From Blattabacterium cuenoti (lineage in GTDB: Bacteria; Bacteroidota; Bacteroidia; Flavobacteriales; Blattabacteriaceae): DNA of 64,000 nt. The DNA lies in assembly GCF_014251715.1 (NCBI RefSeq), contig NZ_CP059198.1, forward strand, positions 1 through 64,000, in the 5' to 3' direction. Both the position numbers and the translations under genes were made by a program. How positions within the stretch are numbered: the stretch's first letter is position 1; each line of letters opens with the position of its first letter. The notes beneath the pieces are model-generated. The model worked only from the letters and a program-made list of their open reading frames with translations. It was not told the DNA's origin and made no database searches. Positions 1 through 10,578 of this stretch are shown here, piece after piece.

Positions 1-1254
1 ATGAATAATGAAGCTTTAATAGATTCTTTTTCAAATTTCAAATATGAAAAAAATATAGATAGAGTAAGTCTTATGGCTATTTTAGAAGAATCTATACGAT
101 GCGTTTTAAGAAAAAAATATGATTCATCTAAAAATTATGATATTATTGTAAATCCGGATCAAGGAGATTTAGAAATATGGAGAAATCGTATCGTTGTACA
201 AGATGGAAAAATAAAGGATCTAAATAAAGAAATTGAACTATCGATTGCACGTAAAATAGAACCTGATTTTGAAATAGGAGAAGAAGTAACAGAAAAAGTT
301 GAGCTAAAATCTTTAGGTAGAAGAGCAATTTTATCTTTAAAACAAAATTTGCTTTCAAAAATAAATGAATATGATAATACAAATACTTATAAAAAATTCA
401 AAAATAAAATAGGAGAAATTATGAATGTTGAAGTATATCATATTCTACCAAAACAAATCATCATGAGAGATGAAGAACAAAACGAAATGGTTTTACCTAA
501 ACAAGAACAAATACCAAGTGATTTTTTTAGAAAAGGAGATCCCGTAAAAGCATTAGTGAAACGAGTAGATTGGAAAGATAATAAGCCTTTTGCAATTCTT
601 ACTAGAAAAGATGAAGCTTTTTTGGAAGAACTTTTTAAGTTAGAAATACCAGAAGTTTCTGATGGGTTAATTACAGTTAAAAAAGTAGCACGTATACCAG
701 GTGAAAAAGCTAAAATTGCTGTAGAATCTTATGATGATCGTATTGATCCAATTGGAGCTTGTGTAGGGATGAAAGGATCTAGAATACATCCTATTGTTAG
801 AGAATTAAAAAATGAAAATATAGATGTAATTAATTATACCTCTAATACACAATTGTACATAACAAGATCACTTAGTCCTGCTAAAGTTTCTATGATGGAA
901 GTAAATGAGGAACACAAGTATGTAAACGTATATGTCAAACTTGAAGAAATATCAAAAGCAATTGGAAGAGGTGGGCAAAATATAAAATTAGCTAGTCAAT
1001 TAACTGGATATAAAATTCATATATTTAGAGATTATCCTTATGAAGATGACGTAGAATTAACGGAATTTTCAGATGAAATAGAACCAGAAGTATTAGAAAA
1101 ATTTCATAAAATTGGCTTAAATACTGCAAAATCTGTTTTAAATTATAGTAGAAATGACTTAAGTAGATGTACCAATCTTGAAACAAAAATAATCAACAAG
1201 ATAGTTAATATATTGAAAAAAGAATTTGAGGAGGAATTAAATATAAATACATAA
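1..1254 (+). CDS. nusA: Transcription termination/antitermination factor NusA
   Basis: NusA binds RNA polymerase and nascent RNA and controls pausing, termination and antitermination in the cytoplasm. The 417-residue protein has an N-terminal polymerase-binding domain (about 1-125), an S1-like region (about 130-205) and two KH modules. The KH GxxG-type signatures are visible as GMKGSRIHP near residue 258 and GRGGQNIKLASQL near residue 323. The length fits Bacteroidota NusA, which lacks the long acidic C-terminal repeats of the E. coli protein. The window begins exactly at the ATG, so the usual upstream neighbour rimP cannot be seen. infB follows 24 bases downstream, the classic nusA-infB operon order. 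Confidence 0.96.
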   Translation: MNNEALIDSFSNFKYEKNIDRVSLMAILEESIRCVLRKKYDSSKNYDIIVNPDQGDLEIWRNRIVVQDGKIKDLNKEIELSIARKIEPDFEIGEEVTEKVELKSLGRRAILSLKQNLLSKINEYDNTNTYKKFKNKIGEIMNVEVYHILPKQIIMRDEEQNEMVLPKQEQIPSDFFRKGDPVKALVKRVDWKDNKPFAILTRKDEAFLEELFKLEIPEVSDGLITVKKVARIPGEKAKIAVESYDDRIDPIGACVGMKGSRIHPIVRELKNENIDVINYTSNTQLYITRSLSPAKVSMMEVNEEHKYVNVYVKLEEISKAIGRGGQNIKLASQLTGYKIHIFRDYPYEDDVELTEFSDEIEPEVLEKFHKIGLNTAKSVLNYSRNDLSRCTNLETKIINKIVNILKKEFEEELNINT

Positions 1255-1278
1255 GTTTTTATTACTAAATTTTTATTT

Positions 1279-3873
1279 ATGACGGATAAAATAAGATTAA
1301 AAACAGTATTAACCAAATTTAATATTTCTTTACAAAGAGTAATTAATTTTTTACAAAAAAAAGGAATTGAAATAGAACATAATCCTAATACAAAAATAGA
1401 AGAAAAGGTATACAAATTTCTTGTTAGAGAATTTCAAACTTATAAAGAAATACGGGATGCCTCTGAAAAAGTTGTTTTACAAAAAAGGATGGAAAAAGAA
1501 AAAATAAAAGAAGAATTACTAAAATCAAAACATATTCATGCTCCTCAAATTATACGTGCTCGATCAGAAAATTTTATTAAATTCAAAAAAATAGGAAAAA
1601 TAAATATTGTAGATAAAAAATATGATACTGAAGAAAAAAAAAATAATAAAGAAAAAAAAATAGAAACAAAATTTATAAATAACAAACCTGAACATATTGA
1701 TACTATCTATCAAAAATTAGATGGAGTCATGTTAACAGGAGATAGAATTGATTTATCTCAATTTGAAAAAAAAAGAACAAAACAAGAAAATAACATCAAA
1801 AAAAAACGAAAAAGAATTAAAAAAGAAATTTTTATTGATGAAATGAAAAATCTTTCTGTAAGAAAAAAACAGGAAAAAGATAAAGAAAAAAAACATTTTT
1901 CTTCTAGTTCTAGTGAAAAAAAAATAGAAAAAACTAAAAATAAAAAAAATTTCAAAAAATTAGTAGTTACTGACGAACAAATAGAAAAACAAATAAAAGA
2001 AACTTTAGAAAAGTTATCATCTAAAGGTATCAAATCAAAAGCTTCAAAAATTAGAAAAGAAAAACGTCAATACAAAAAAGAAAAAAGACTTATACAAAAT
2101 GAAATAGAAAATGAAAAAAAGGAAAAAATTCTAAAAGTAGCTGAATTTACTACCGTGAATGAATTAGCATCTATGATGAAAGTTAATGCAACAGATGTTA
2201 TTATTTCTTGTATGTCTTTAGGAATTATGGTTACTATGAACCAAAGATTAGATGCAGAAATATTAACTTTAGTAGCAGATGAGTTTGGATATAATGTGGA
2301 ATTTGTTGGATTAGATTTAGAGGAAGCAGTCCAAGATGATAAAGATTTGGAAAAAAATTTACAACCTAGACCTCCAATTATTACTGTAATGGGACATGTC
2401 GATCATGGAAAAACATCTTTATTAGATCATATTAGAAAAACAAATGTAATTGCTGGGGAAGCTGGTGGTATTACTCAACATATAGCTGCTTACAGTGTAG
2501 CATGTTCAAATAAAGAAAGTATTACTTTTTTGGATACTCCAGGTCATGAAGCATTCACTGCTATGCGTGCAAGAGGGGCTCAAATAACAGATATTGCCAT
2601 TATAGTTATTGCAGCGGATGATAAAGTTATGCCACAAACTAAAGAAGCTATTAGTCATGCTAAAGCAGCTAATGTTCCTATTATTTTTGTATTTAATAAA
2701 ATGGATAAAATAAATGCAAATTCTGATAAAATTAGAGAACAATTAGCAAATTTAAATCTTTTAGTAGAGGAATGGGGAGGAAAATATACATCCCAAGAAA
2801 TATCAGCAAAATTAGGAACTGGAGTCGATAAATTATTAGAAAAAGTTCTTTTGGTCGCTGAATTATTAGATTTAAAAGCAAATCCTAACAAACCTGCAAT
2901 AGGAACAGTTATAGAAGCTTCTTTAGATAAAGGAAGAGGATATATTACGACTTTGCTGTTGCAAGGAGGAACATTAAAAGTTGGAGATTATGTATTAGCA
3001 GGAAGTAATCATGGAAAAGTAAAAAGTATTTTAGATGAACGAGGAAAATCTATTTCTTTAGCAGGGCCATCAAAACCTATTACTATATTAGGATTAAACG
3101 GAGCTCCTACTGCAGGAGATAAATTTAAAGTATTTAAAGATGAAAAAGAAGCAAAGCAACTTGCTTCCAGAAGAGAACAATTACAAAGAGAACAAAATAT
3201 ACGAGCTCAAAAACATCTTACATTAGATGAAATAGGAAGAAGAATAGCACTAGGAGATTTTAAAGAATTAAAAATAATTATTAAAGGAGATGTAGATGGT
3301 TCAGTAGAAGCTATTGCTGATGCTCTTCAAAAATTATCTACAAATACAATCATGATCAATATTATTTATAAAGGAGTTGGTCAAATAAAAGAATCTGATG
3401 TATTATTGGCAAGTGCTTCAGATGCGATTATAATAGGATTTAATGTACGTCCTAATATTGGAGCTAAAAATATAGAAAAAAAAGAAAATATAGAAATACG
3501 AACTTACTCTATTATATATGATGTCATTAATGATATTCAAGAAGCTATGGATGGGATGCTATCTCCTGAAATAAAAGAAAAAATTTTAGGAAATGCAGAA
3601 ATAAGAGAAATTTTTAAAATACCAAAAACAGGAACTGTAGCTGGATGTATGGTTATAGAAGGAAAATTATCACGTCAAGCAAAAGTAAGATTAATTAGAG
3701 AAGGCATCGTGATCCATAATGGTGAATTTACTTCTCTTAAACGTTTTAAAGAAGATGTTAAAGAGGTTCATAAAGGATATGAATGTGGATTAGGAATAAA
3801 AAATTATCATAATCTAAAATCTGGAGACCTTGTAGAAGTTTATGAAGAGTTAGAAACAGTGAATAAAAGTTAA
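1279..3873 (+). CDS. infB: Translation initiation factor IF-2
   Basis: IF-2 is the GTPase that brings fMet-tRNA to the 30S subunit and promotes subunit joining. The 864-residue protein opens with an IF2N-like helical module (about 4-45). A low-complexity Lys/Glu-rich linker (about 60-290) follows, then a second IF2N module (about 293-345). The G domain shows G1 GHVDHGKT at about 371, G3 DTPGHEAF at about 419 and G4 NKMD at about 473. The remaining EF-Tu-like and C-terminal tRNA-binding domains are full length. It lies directly behind nusA and 8 bases ahead of aspS, so all three are probably cotranscribed. The linker is very lysine-rich, in line with A+T pressure. Confidence 0.97.
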   Translation: MTDKIRLKTVLTKFNISLQRVINFLQKKGIEIEHNPNTKIEEKVYKFLVREFQTYKEIRDASEKVVLQKRMEKEKIKEELLKSKHIHAPQIIRARSENFIKFKKIGKINIVDKKYDTEEKKNNKEKKIETKFINNKPEHIDTIYQKLDGVMLTGDRIDLSQFEKKRTKQENNIKKKRKRIKKEIFIDEMKNLSVRKKQEKDKEKKHFSSSSSEKKIEKTKNKKNFKKLVVTDEQIEKQIKETLEKLSSKGIKSKASKIRKEKRQYKKEKRLIQNEIENEKKEKILKVAEFTTVNELASMMKVNATDVIISCMSLGIMVTMNQRLDAEILTLVADEFGYNVEFVGLDLEEAVQDDKDLEKNLQPRPPIITVMGHVDHGKTSLLDHIRKTNVIAGEAGGITQHIAAYSVACSNKESITFLDTPGHEAFTAMRARGAQITDIAIIVIAADDKVMPQTKEAISHAKAANVPIIFVFNKMDKINANSDKIREQLANLNLLVEEWGGKYTSQEISAKLGTGVDKLLEKVLLVAELLDLKANPNKPAIGTVIEASLDKGRGYITTLLLQGGTLKVGDYVLAGSNHGKVKSILDERGKSISLAGPSKPITILGLNGAPTAGDKFKVFKDEKEAKQLASRREQLQREQNIRAQKHLTLDEIGRRIALGDFKELKIIIKGDVDGSVEAIADALQKLSTNTIMINIIYKGVGQIKESDVLLASASDAIIIGFNVRPNIGAKNIEKKENIEIRTYSIIYDVINDIQEAMDGMLSPEIKEKILGNAEIREIFKIPKTGTVAGCMVIEGKLSRQAKVRLIREGIVIHNGEFTSLKRFKEDVKEVHKGYECGLGIKNYHNLKSGDLVEVYEELETVNKS

Positions 3874-3881
3874 TAACTATA

Positions 3882-5582
3882 ATGTATAGAACACATAATT
3901 GCGGTGAATTGTGTAAAAAGGATATTGGAAAAGAAGTCATATTATCTGGATGGATTCAAAAAATAAGAAACTTAGGATCACTATTTTTTATAGATATTCG
4001 AGATTATTTTGGAATTACACAACTTATTTTTCCAAAAGAAAGGGTAAATATTTCCTTAGGTAAGGAATTTTTAATTAAAGTTATAGGGAAAGTAGTAGAA
4101 AGATTATCTAAAAATTACAATATTTATACAGGAGAAATAGAAATTTTAGTTTCTCATCTAGAAATATTAAATTATTCTTCCCCTATTCCTTTTTCTATAG
4201 AAAATAAAACAGATGGAAATGAGGAAATTAGAATGAGATATAGATATCTTGATTTAAGAAGAAATCCTATTAAAAATAATTTGATTCTTCGTCATGATAT
4301 TGCTTTGGAAACACGAAATTTTCTTTCTAAGAATGGTTTTTTAGAAATCGAAACTCCTATATTGATAAATGAAACTCCAGAAGGGGCTAGAAGTTTTGTT
4401 GTTCCATCTAGAACACACGTTGGAAAATTTTATGCATTATCTCAATCTCCTCAACTATTTAAACAATTATTGATGATAGGTGGAATAGATAAATATTTTC
4501 AAATAGTAAAATGTTTTAGGGATGAAGATGCTCGTTCTGATAGACAAATAGAATTTACACAAATAGATTGTGAAATGTCTTTTGTAGAAGTGAATGACGT
4601 CTTAATTTTTTTTGAACATTTTGTAAAACATTTATTTAAAAAAATGAAGAATATTCAATTAGATCCTTTTCCTTGTATTTCCTATTATGATGCCATTAAA
4701 ATGTATGGGACAGATAGTCCTGATATTCGTTTCGACATGTCATTTATAGAATTGAATGATTTAGTTCAAAAAAAAAATATCAATTTTTTAAAGGAGCAAG
4801 AATTGGTAATAGGGATAAAAGTAACAAAATGTAATAATATTCATGATAAAATTAATTTTTTTTTAAAAAAAATAAAGAATAAAAATTTTTTATGGATTCA
4901 ATATTTACTGGATAAAACTTTTCTTTATTCTAAACAAAATTTTATGAATAAGGAATTTTTAAAAATTCTTGTAAAACGTTTTCAAGCTAAACCTGGTGAT
5001 TTATTATTTATTTCTTTCGGAAAAAAAAGAAAAACAAGAGAAATACTTGGAAAAATACGTTTAGAAATAGCTCATTATTTAAATTTAATCAATTATAAAA
5101 TTTTTAAACCCTTATGGATTATAGATTTACCTCTTTTTGAATGGGAAGAAAAATTTAAAAGGTATAAGGCTGTACATCATCCATTTACTAGTCCAAAAGA
5201 AGAAGATATTCATTTATTGGAAAAATCTCCAGAACATATTCGTTCTAAATCTTACGATTTAATTATAAATGGAATAGAAATTGGAGGTGGATCTATACGC
5301 ATTCATAATAAAAATATACAAAATATAATTTTTAAACATTTAGGACTTTCTACAAAAGAAATAGAATCTAAATTCGGATTTTTTATCAAAGCTTTTGAAT
5401 ATGGTACTCCACCTCATGGAGGAATAGCTTTTGGTTTAGATAGATTTATGAATCTTTTGGAAGGAAATGATAATATAAAAAATTTCATAGCTTTTCCAAA
5501 AAATAATTATGGACAAGACATGATGATAAATGCCCCATCTTTTTTAAAAGATGAAAAATTAAAAGAATTACATTTGCGTTAA
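3882..5582 (+). CDS. aspS: Aspartyl-tRNA synthetase
   Basis: This class II synthetase charges tRNA-Asp (possibly also tRNA-Asn if non-discriminating; that cannot be decided here). The 566 residues contain an OB-fold anticodon-binding domain (about 1-105), class II motif 2 around FRDEDARSDRQIEF (about 212-225), a bacterial GAD-type insertion (about 285-405) with poor sequence conservation, and motif 3 around GIAFGLDR near the C-terminus. It is slightly shorter than typical bacterial AspRS, mainly in the insertion. Its last 15 bases overlap the end of the convergent pyrophosphatase gene. Confidence 0.95.
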   Translation: MYRTHNCGELCKKDIGKEVILSGWIQKIRNLGSLFFIDIRDYFGITQLIFPKERVNISLGKEFLIKVIGKVVERLSKNYNIYTGEIEILVSHLEILNYSSPIPFSIENKTDGNEEIRMRYRYLDLRRNPIKNNLILRHDIALETRNFLSKNGFLEIETPILINETPEGARSFVVPSRTHVGKFYALSQSPQLFKQLLMIGGIDKYFQIVKCFRDEDARSDRQIEFTQIDCEMSFVEVNDVLIFFEHFVKHLFKKMKNIQLDPFPCISYYDAIKMYGTDSPDIRFDMSFIELNDLVQKKNINFLKEQELVIGIKVTKCNNIHDKINFFLKKIKNKNFLWIQYLLDKTFLYSKQNFMNKEFLKILVKRFQAKPGDLLFISFGKKRKTREILGKIRLEIAHYLNLINYKIFKPLWIIDLPLFEWEEKFKRYKAVHHPFTSPKEEDIHLLEKSPEHIRSKSYDLIINGIEIGGGSIRIHNKNIQNIIFKHLGLSTKEIESKFGFFIKAFEYGTPPHGGIAFGLDRFMNLLEGNDNIKNFIAFPKNNYGQDMMINAPSFLKDEKLKELHLR

Positions 5583-6065
5583 ATTATTTTTATATCGTAA
5601 ACAAGATTGTTTATATACAAAAATAGCTTCTTTTTGATTTTTCCAATTTCCTATTTTAACTTTTTTGTTTTCTAGATCTTTATAGACCGAAAAAAAATGT
5701 TCAATCTCTTTTTTAGTATGTAATGCTATCTCATCAATACTGTTTATTGTATTATAATTAGGATCAGCAATAGGAACGCAAATAATTTTTTCATCTTCTC
5801 CTTTTTCATCTATCATAAAAAAAATACCGATAGGTTTTACTTTTATTAAACAACCTGGAATTGTAGGTTCAGTCAAAAATACTAATACATCTAATGGATC
5901 TCCATCCATAGAAAGTGTTTTTGGAATAAAACCATAATCCGTTGGATAGCTCATAGGAGAGTATAAAACTCTATCTAATCTCATTCTATTATTTTTTTTA
6001 TCAAATTCATATTTATTTCTACTTCCTTTTGGAATTTCAATAAATGCATCAAAATTTATTTTCAT
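5568..6065 (-). CDS. ppa: Inorganic pyrophosphatase (family I)
   Basis: The enzyme hydrolyses pyrophosphate released by biosynthesis, including tRNA charging, and so pulls those reactions forward. The 165-residue protein carries the family I metal-binding signature DGDPLDVLV at residues 54-62, along with the conserved PTDYGFIPKT stretch before it and a conserved C-terminal KNQKEA segment. The length is normal for the hexameric bacterial type. The gene is convergent with aspS, with 15 shared bases. It lies 12 bases downstream of the E2 gene on the same strand, so cotranscription is likely. Confidence 0.95.
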   Translation of the reverse strand: MKINFDAFIEIPKGSRNKYEFDKKNNRMRLDRVLYSPMSYPTDYGFIPKTLSMDGDPLDVLVFLTEPTIPGCLIKVKPIGIFFMIDEKGEDEKIICVPIADPNYNTINSIDEIALHTKKEIEHFFSVYKDLENKKVKIGNWKNQKEAIFVYKQSCLRYKNNLTQM

Positions 6066-6077
6066 ATTTTATAATTT

Positions 6078-7301
6078 TTATATTTTTGTATAACAGTTAA
6101 ATTCTTCTAAATATAAAGCTACTTTTTTTGCGAAACCTCCACCTAAAACTCCATCTATTACACGATGATCATAAGAGTGGGATAAATAAATTTTGTGTCT
6201 TATGCCTATTAAGTCTCCATTTTGAGTTTCTATGATAGATAATTTTTTTTGTATTAACCCTATAGCCATAATAGCAACTTGTGGTTGATGTATAATAGGA
6301 GTTCCAAAAAGATTTCCAAAACTACCTATATTGCTAATAGTATAGGTTCCTCCTTGAGTTTCTTCAGGTTTTAATTTATTAGATTTTGCTCTTTTTATTA
6401 AATCATTAATAATTTTTATTAATCCTACTAAATTGTAAGAATCTGCATGTTTTATTACAGGAACAATTAAATTACCATTTGGTAAAGCTGTCGCTAATCC
6501 TATATGAATATTTTTTTTTTTGATTATATTCGTTCCATTAACAGATATATTAATCATAGGAAGATCCTTTATCGCTTTTACTACGCATTCTACAAAAACG
6601 GACATTAAAGTCAATTTTTCTCCCGTCTTTTTTTGAAAAGAATCTTTCATTTTTTCTCGCCATTTTATAATATTTGTTACATCCGCTTCAACAAAAGAAG
6701 TCACATGCGCAGATATATTTTTGCTAATCATCATATGTTCTGCAGTTAGTTTACGGATTCTATCCATTTTTTCTACAACTTCTTCGTTTTTTTTATTCTT
6801 ATTTTTATTGCATGATAAAAAAATATTATCATATTTAGGTATAACAATTTTATTTTTTTTTATATGAATATATTTCAATATATCTTTTTTAGTAACACGT
6901 CCCCTTTCTCCAGTTCCTTCTATTGAATCCAATTCATAGTAATTAATTCCTTCTATATTAGCTATATTACGGACAAGAGGAGAATAAAAACGTTTATTAT
7001 TTTCTTCTTTTTTTTCTATAGAAATATTTTTTTCCTCTATAGGAAATATTTTTAATTTTTCTTCCGTTTCTAAAATAGCTATTGAGCTTCCTACTTTAGC
7101 TATTTCATTAGGAAAAAATAATTTCTTTTTTAATATTCCATTTACTGGGGAAGAAATTTCAGAATCTACTTTATCCGTAGCTATTTCTACTAAAAGTTCT
7201 TCTTTTTTTATAAAATCTCCCTCTTCTTTTAACCAACGAATGATAGTAGCCTCAGCTATACTTTCACCCATGGCTGGAAGGGTCAAATTATACTCGGACA
7301 T
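6078..7301 (-). CDS. 2-oxo acid dehydrogenase E2 (lipoyl acyltransferase)
   Basis: This is the E2 core of a 2-oxo acid dehydrogenase complex. It transfers acyl groups from the lipoyl arm to CoA. There is one lipoyl domain (about 1-78) with lipoyl-lysine K44 in ATDKVDSEI. A peripheral subunit-binding domain follows (about 105-145, with TGERGRVTKKD). The catalytic domain ends in the HSYDHRVIDG motif. It differs clearly from the SucB-type E2 at 56000, so it should serve pyruvate or branched-chain oxo acids. The DKVDSE lipoyl motif resembles flavobacterial proteins annotated as acetyl or branched-chain E2. No E1 or E3 gene lies nearby, so the substrate is left open. Confidence 0.85.
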   Translation of the reverse strand: MSEYNLTLPAMGESIAEATIIRWLKEEGDFIKKEELLVEIATDKVDSEISSPVNGILKKKLFFPNEIAKVGSSIAILETEEKLKIFPIEEKNISIEKKEENNKRFYSPLVRNIANIEGINYYELDSIEGTGERGRVTKKDILKYIHIKKNKIVIPKYDNIFLSCNKNKNKKNEEVVEKMDRIRKLTAEHMMISKNISAHVTSFVEADVTNIIKWREKMKDSFQKKTGEKLTLMSVFVECVVKAIKDLPMINISVNGTNIIKKKNIHIGLATALPNGNLIVPVIKHADSYNLVGLIKIINDLIKRAKSNKLKPEETQGGTYTISNIGSFGNLFGTPIIHQPQVAIMAIGLIQKKLSIIETQNGDLIGIRHKIYLSHSYDHRVIDGVLGGGFAKKVALYLEEFNCYTKI

Positions 7302-7315
7302 CTAGATAAATCGTT

Positions 7316-7323
7316 TATATTTG
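7316..7323 (+). promoter_or_regulatory. Candidate -7 promoter element for nnrDE
   Basis: TATATTTG matches the Bacteroidota -7 consensus TAnnTTTG and lies 73 bases before the nnrDE start in the divergent E2/nnrDE gap. I see no clear TTTG at the -33 distance, so the support is partial. Confidence 0.3.
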
Positions 7324-7382
7324 CAGATACAAATAAGATTTTTCTATATAATATAAATACTTATAAAATCAAAAATAATAAA

Positions 7383-7400
7383 TTCATTTTAAAAAATGAA
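7383..7400 (+). repeat. Hairpin spanning the nnrDE start codon
   Basis: TTCATTTT and AAAATGAA form an 8-bp perfect inverted repeat around an AA loop. The second arm contains the ATG at 7396, so a folded mRNA would mask the start codon. The stem is almost all A-T and may be chance. Confidence 0.3.
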
Positions 7401-8925
7401 AATTCTTTCTTTAAATCAAATCAGAAAAGTAGATCAATACTGTATTGATTACGAATCTATTTCTTCTATAGAATTAATGGAAAGAGCATCTAAAAGGTGT
7501 TTTGATTGGATAATCAATAGTAAATGTTTTCAAGTTCTAAAAGAACCATTTATAATATTAGCAGGAAATGGAAATAATGGTGGAGATGGCCTTTCTTTAG
7601 CTAAAATGTTATATTTATACGGAGCAAAAGTTTCTGTATATGTAGTTAATATTTCTAATCACTGTTCAAATGAATTTTTAATAAATAAAAATAAAATATT
7701 AAGATATAGAATAGCATTTAAAACTATTGATGAAGGTCAAGAATTCCCATCTTTAGATAATAATAGTTATCTTATTGATGCTATTTTCGGAATAGGATTT
7801 AATCGTTCCATAAATAAATATTGGAAATTTTTTTTTAATTATATTAATGAAAAAAAATTTAAATCTGTGATATCTATAGACATTCCTTCTGGACTTTTTA
7901 TAGAAAAAAATCATAAAAATTTTGAAGGAATAATAAAGGCTACTCATACTTTAACTTTTGAAGTTCCAAAATTACCTTTTTTTTTCCCTAGTTATTCCGA
8001 TTATGTTGGAAAATGGCGTATTTTAAATATTGGATGGAAAAAACATTTTTTTAATAAAATACATACTAAAAATTTTTATATAGATAATGCATATATTCAT
8101 ACTATATATAAGAGAAAAAGAAAAAAATTTTCTCATAAAGGAAATTATGGACATGGAATTATTATAGGAGGAAGTTATGGAATGATGGGATCTGTTATAC
8201 TTTCCGCAAAAGCAAGTTTTCGTGCTGGAATAGGAAAATTAAGTATATATGTACCATCTTGTGGATATAAAATTATACAAAAATCTATACCAGAAGCAAT
8301 TGTAAAAACAGATATAAATAAATATTGTATTGGAAATATTATGATTTCTACTCCTACTGATATCAATGCAATAGGAATAGGTATGGGAATAGGAGAGCAT
8401 CCAAAAACTGCATATGCTTTAGAATCTTTTTTATTAAAAAATAAAAAAATACCTATGATTATTGATGCAGATGCCATAAATATATTATCAAATAATCTAT
8501 ATTTATTGGATCTTCTTCCAAAAGAAACTATTCTTACTCCACATCCAAAAGAATTTTATAGATTATGTGGGGCATGGAAAAATGATTATCAAAAATTGAA
8601 TATTTTAAAAAAAATGTCTAAAAAATATAAAATATTTATTGTATTAAAAGGTTCTCATACCGTAATTTCTACTCCTTATGGAAATTTATATTTTAATAGC
8701 ACTGGAAATCCAGGAATGGCAACAGCTGGTAGTGGAGATGTTTTAACTGGTATGATTATGAGTTTATTATCTCAAAAATATTCTCCAAAAGAAGCATGTA
8801 TTATGGGAGTTTATTTACATGGATTATCAGGAGATATAGTATCCAAAAAATCAAGCGAAGAATCGATCATTTCTCATGATATTATTAACCATATAGGAAC
8901 AGCTTATCAGAAAATAAAAATTTAA
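7396..8925 (+). CDS. nnrD: Bifunctional NAD(P)H-hydrate epimerase/dehydratase
   Basis: The protein repairs hydrated NADH and NADPH. Its N-terminal YjeF_N epimerase half (about 1-215) carries GNGNNGGDG at residues 57-65. Its C-terminal ribokinase-like dehydratase half (about 235-509) carries GNYGHGIIIGGSYGMMGS and the NPGMATAGSGDVLTG motif near 438-452. At 509 residues both halves are complete, as in the usual bacterial fusion (often named nnrD or nnr). It is divergent from the E2 gene and convergent with lnt, only 3 bases apart. Keeping a metabolite-repair enzyme in such a reduced gene set suggests that NAD(P)HX damage cannot be tolerated. Confidence 0.93.
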   Translation: MKILSLNQIRKVDQYCIDYESISSIELMERASKRCFDWIINSKCFQVLKEPFIILAGNGNNGGDGLSLAKMLYLYGAKVSVYVVNISNHCSNEFLINKNKILRYRIAFKTIDEGQEFPSLDNNSYLIDAIFGIGFNRSINKYWKFFFNYINEKKFKSVISIDIPSGLFIEKNHKNFEGIIKATHTLTFEVPKLPFFFPSYSDYVGKWRILNIGWKKHFFNKIHTKNFYIDNAYIHTIYKRKRKKFSHKGNYGHGIIIGGSYGMMGSVILSAKASFRAGIGKLSIYVPSCGYKIIQKSIPEAIVKTDINKYCIGNIMISTPTDINAIGIGMGIGEHPKTAYALESFLLKNKKIPMIIDADAINILSNNLYLLDLLPKETILTPHPKEFYRLCGAWKNDYQKLNILKKMSKKYKIFIVLKGSHTVISTPYGNLYFNSTGNPGMATAGSGDVLTGMIMSLLSQKYSPKEACIMGVYLHGLSGDIVSKKSSEESIISHDIINHIGTAYQKIKI

Positions 8926-8928
8926 AAT

Positions 8929-10563
8929 TTATATTTTTTTGATGATGTATATCTTATATATTACAGTGTATAATAAGATTATTATTGTTGTTAACAAACT
9001 TATTTTAGCAATAAAATCCCCATGTTTGATATAAAAAGTTTTCTTTTTATTGAGATATATTCTATTGTACAAAATTCCTTCTATTCCATATGGAATAGAA
9101 GATATTATTTCTCCTTTTTCGTTTATACAACAAGAAATTCCTGTATTGGCAGATCTAGCTATGTATTTTCTATTTTCAATAGCTCTTAAACGTGCATAAA
9201 ACATATGTTGTTTATGTCCCTCTGATGATCCCCACCATCCATCATTGGTAATAATAACCATCAATTCAGCATTTTTTTTAAAAAAATTAGAAACGTATTC
9301 TCCAAATACAGATTCATAACAGATAATAGGTGCTATTTTTATTCCTAAATAAGGATGTTTAAAAACAGAAGGATAATCTTGTTTACCAAGTTCCATTACA
9401 GTTCCTCCAAAATTAAGTAAAATATTTCCTAATATAGGAAAGAAAATTTTTTTATAAGGAAAAGTTTCTACTGCTGGGACTAATTTAGATTTATGATGAT
9501 ACTCTATATTTTCATTAGTTCCTATTTGAATAACTGAATTAAAAATATCTACCCATTTTGTATTGTTAGGAACAGTAGTTTTACTATTATTTTTTTTATA
9601 CAATGTATATAACTCCATACCTGTAATAAATACAGTATTTGGTGATTTTTTTTTTAAATAATCTATAAATACAGAGATAATTCTATTTTTACTTATATTT
9701 TTTGTTGATATTTTATTTCCATTTCCGGGAAATGTAGTTTCAGGAGCTATTATTATGATGGATTTTTTAGATATTTTTTTATCTATTAATTTTTTTAATT
9801 TTAAAATTAGTTTATTTGTTGAAATTTTATATTTTTGATAATATGGATCAATATTAGGTTGTAAAATTAATGTATCTACATATTTTTCATATTTTTTACA
9901 TTCATATTTTATATATATAATATTTGAAACAAAAATCAAAAAAAAAATTTGAGCTATATTAAAAAAAATTTTTTTATAAAAGAAAACTATATTTTTATTT
10001 TTTTTATATTCTAAAATAGATTCTATAAATACAATATTTACGATCCATATCCATATAGATCCTCCTAAAGTTCCAGTATATTCATACCATTGAATCCATT
10101 CTATATGATTAGAAAAACCATTTCCTAAATTTAACCATGGCCAAGATAATTCCCATTCTAAATGCATTTTTTCAAATAAAATCCACAAACAAACTAAAAA
10201 TACGTACCCTATTTTTTTACTTTTTGTATATTTTTTTATACACGAATAACAAGTAAAAACAGTTGACATAAAGAAAGAATTAATCAATATAGGAATTAAA
10301 TAAGCTTCTATAGCAAAAATTCCATTAGTTCTTTTTGCATAGGATAACCACGATGTAGAAATAGCATTCCATGTTAAAAAAGTAATAAAAGAAAAAATAA
10401 AAATGTAAAAAAAAGAATGATTTAAGCAATCTTCTATATATAATAAAGGAATAAAAGCTATAAATAAAAATATAGGATTCCCGCTCGTAGGCCAACCAAA
10501 TACCAATAAAATACCTGAAAAAATACTATATAAAAAAAATTGAATTTTGTTTTTTTGTATCAA
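8929..10563 (-). CDS. lnt: Apolipoprotein N-acyltransferase
   Basis: Lnt adds the third acyl chain to the N-terminal cysteine of lipoproteins in the inner membrane. The 544-residue protein has a membrane domain of several hydrophobic helices (about 8-215). A nitrilase-like periplasmic domain follows, and a C-terminal membrane helix closes the protein (about 520-540). The expected catalytic triad positions are visible: Glu275 in APETTFPG, a lysine in HHKSKLVP (about 360) and Cys415 in PIICYESVF. With lolD at 59.6 kb it indicates a working lipoprotein pathway. The tmRNA gene lies 15 bases upstream on the same strand. Confidence 0.94.
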   Translation of the reverse strand: MIQKNKIQFFLYSIFSGILLVFGWPTSGNPIFLFIAFIPLLYIEDCLNHSFFYIFIFSFITFLTWNAISTSWLSYAKRTNGIFAIEAYLIPILINSFFMSTVFTCYSCIKKYTKSKKIGYVFLVCLWILFEKMHLEWELSWPWLNLGNGFSNHIEWIQWYEYTGTLGGSIWIWIVNIVFIESILEYKKNKNIVFFYKKIFFNIAQIFFLIFVSNIIYIKYECKKYEKYVDTLILQPNIDPYYQKYKISTNKLILKLKKLIDKKISKKSIIIIAPETTFPGNGNKISTKNISKNRIISVFIDYLKKKSPNTVFITGMELYTLYKKNNSKTTVPNNTKWVDIFNSVIQIGTNENIEYHHKSKLVPAVETFPYKKIFFPILGNILLNFGGTVMELGKQDYPSVFKHPYLGIKIAPIICYESVFGEYVSNFFKKNAELMVIITNDGWWGSSEGHKQHMFYARLRAIENRKYIARSANTGISCCINEKGEIISSIPYGIEGILYNRIYLNKKKTFYIKHGDFIAKISLLTTIIILLYTVIYKIYIIKKI

Positions 10564-10578
10564 AATTGATTAAAAAAA

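Noticed and set aside
1758..2033. Possible membrane protein on the minus strand within infB
   Set aside because: It is the complement of the Lys/Glu-rich linker, which always reads as Phe/Ser/Leu-rich. This is composition, not a gene.
8175..8477. 100-codon antisense open frame inside nnrDE
   Set aside because: It is a shadow of the dehydratase domain, with repetitive Ile-Pro composition and no start context.
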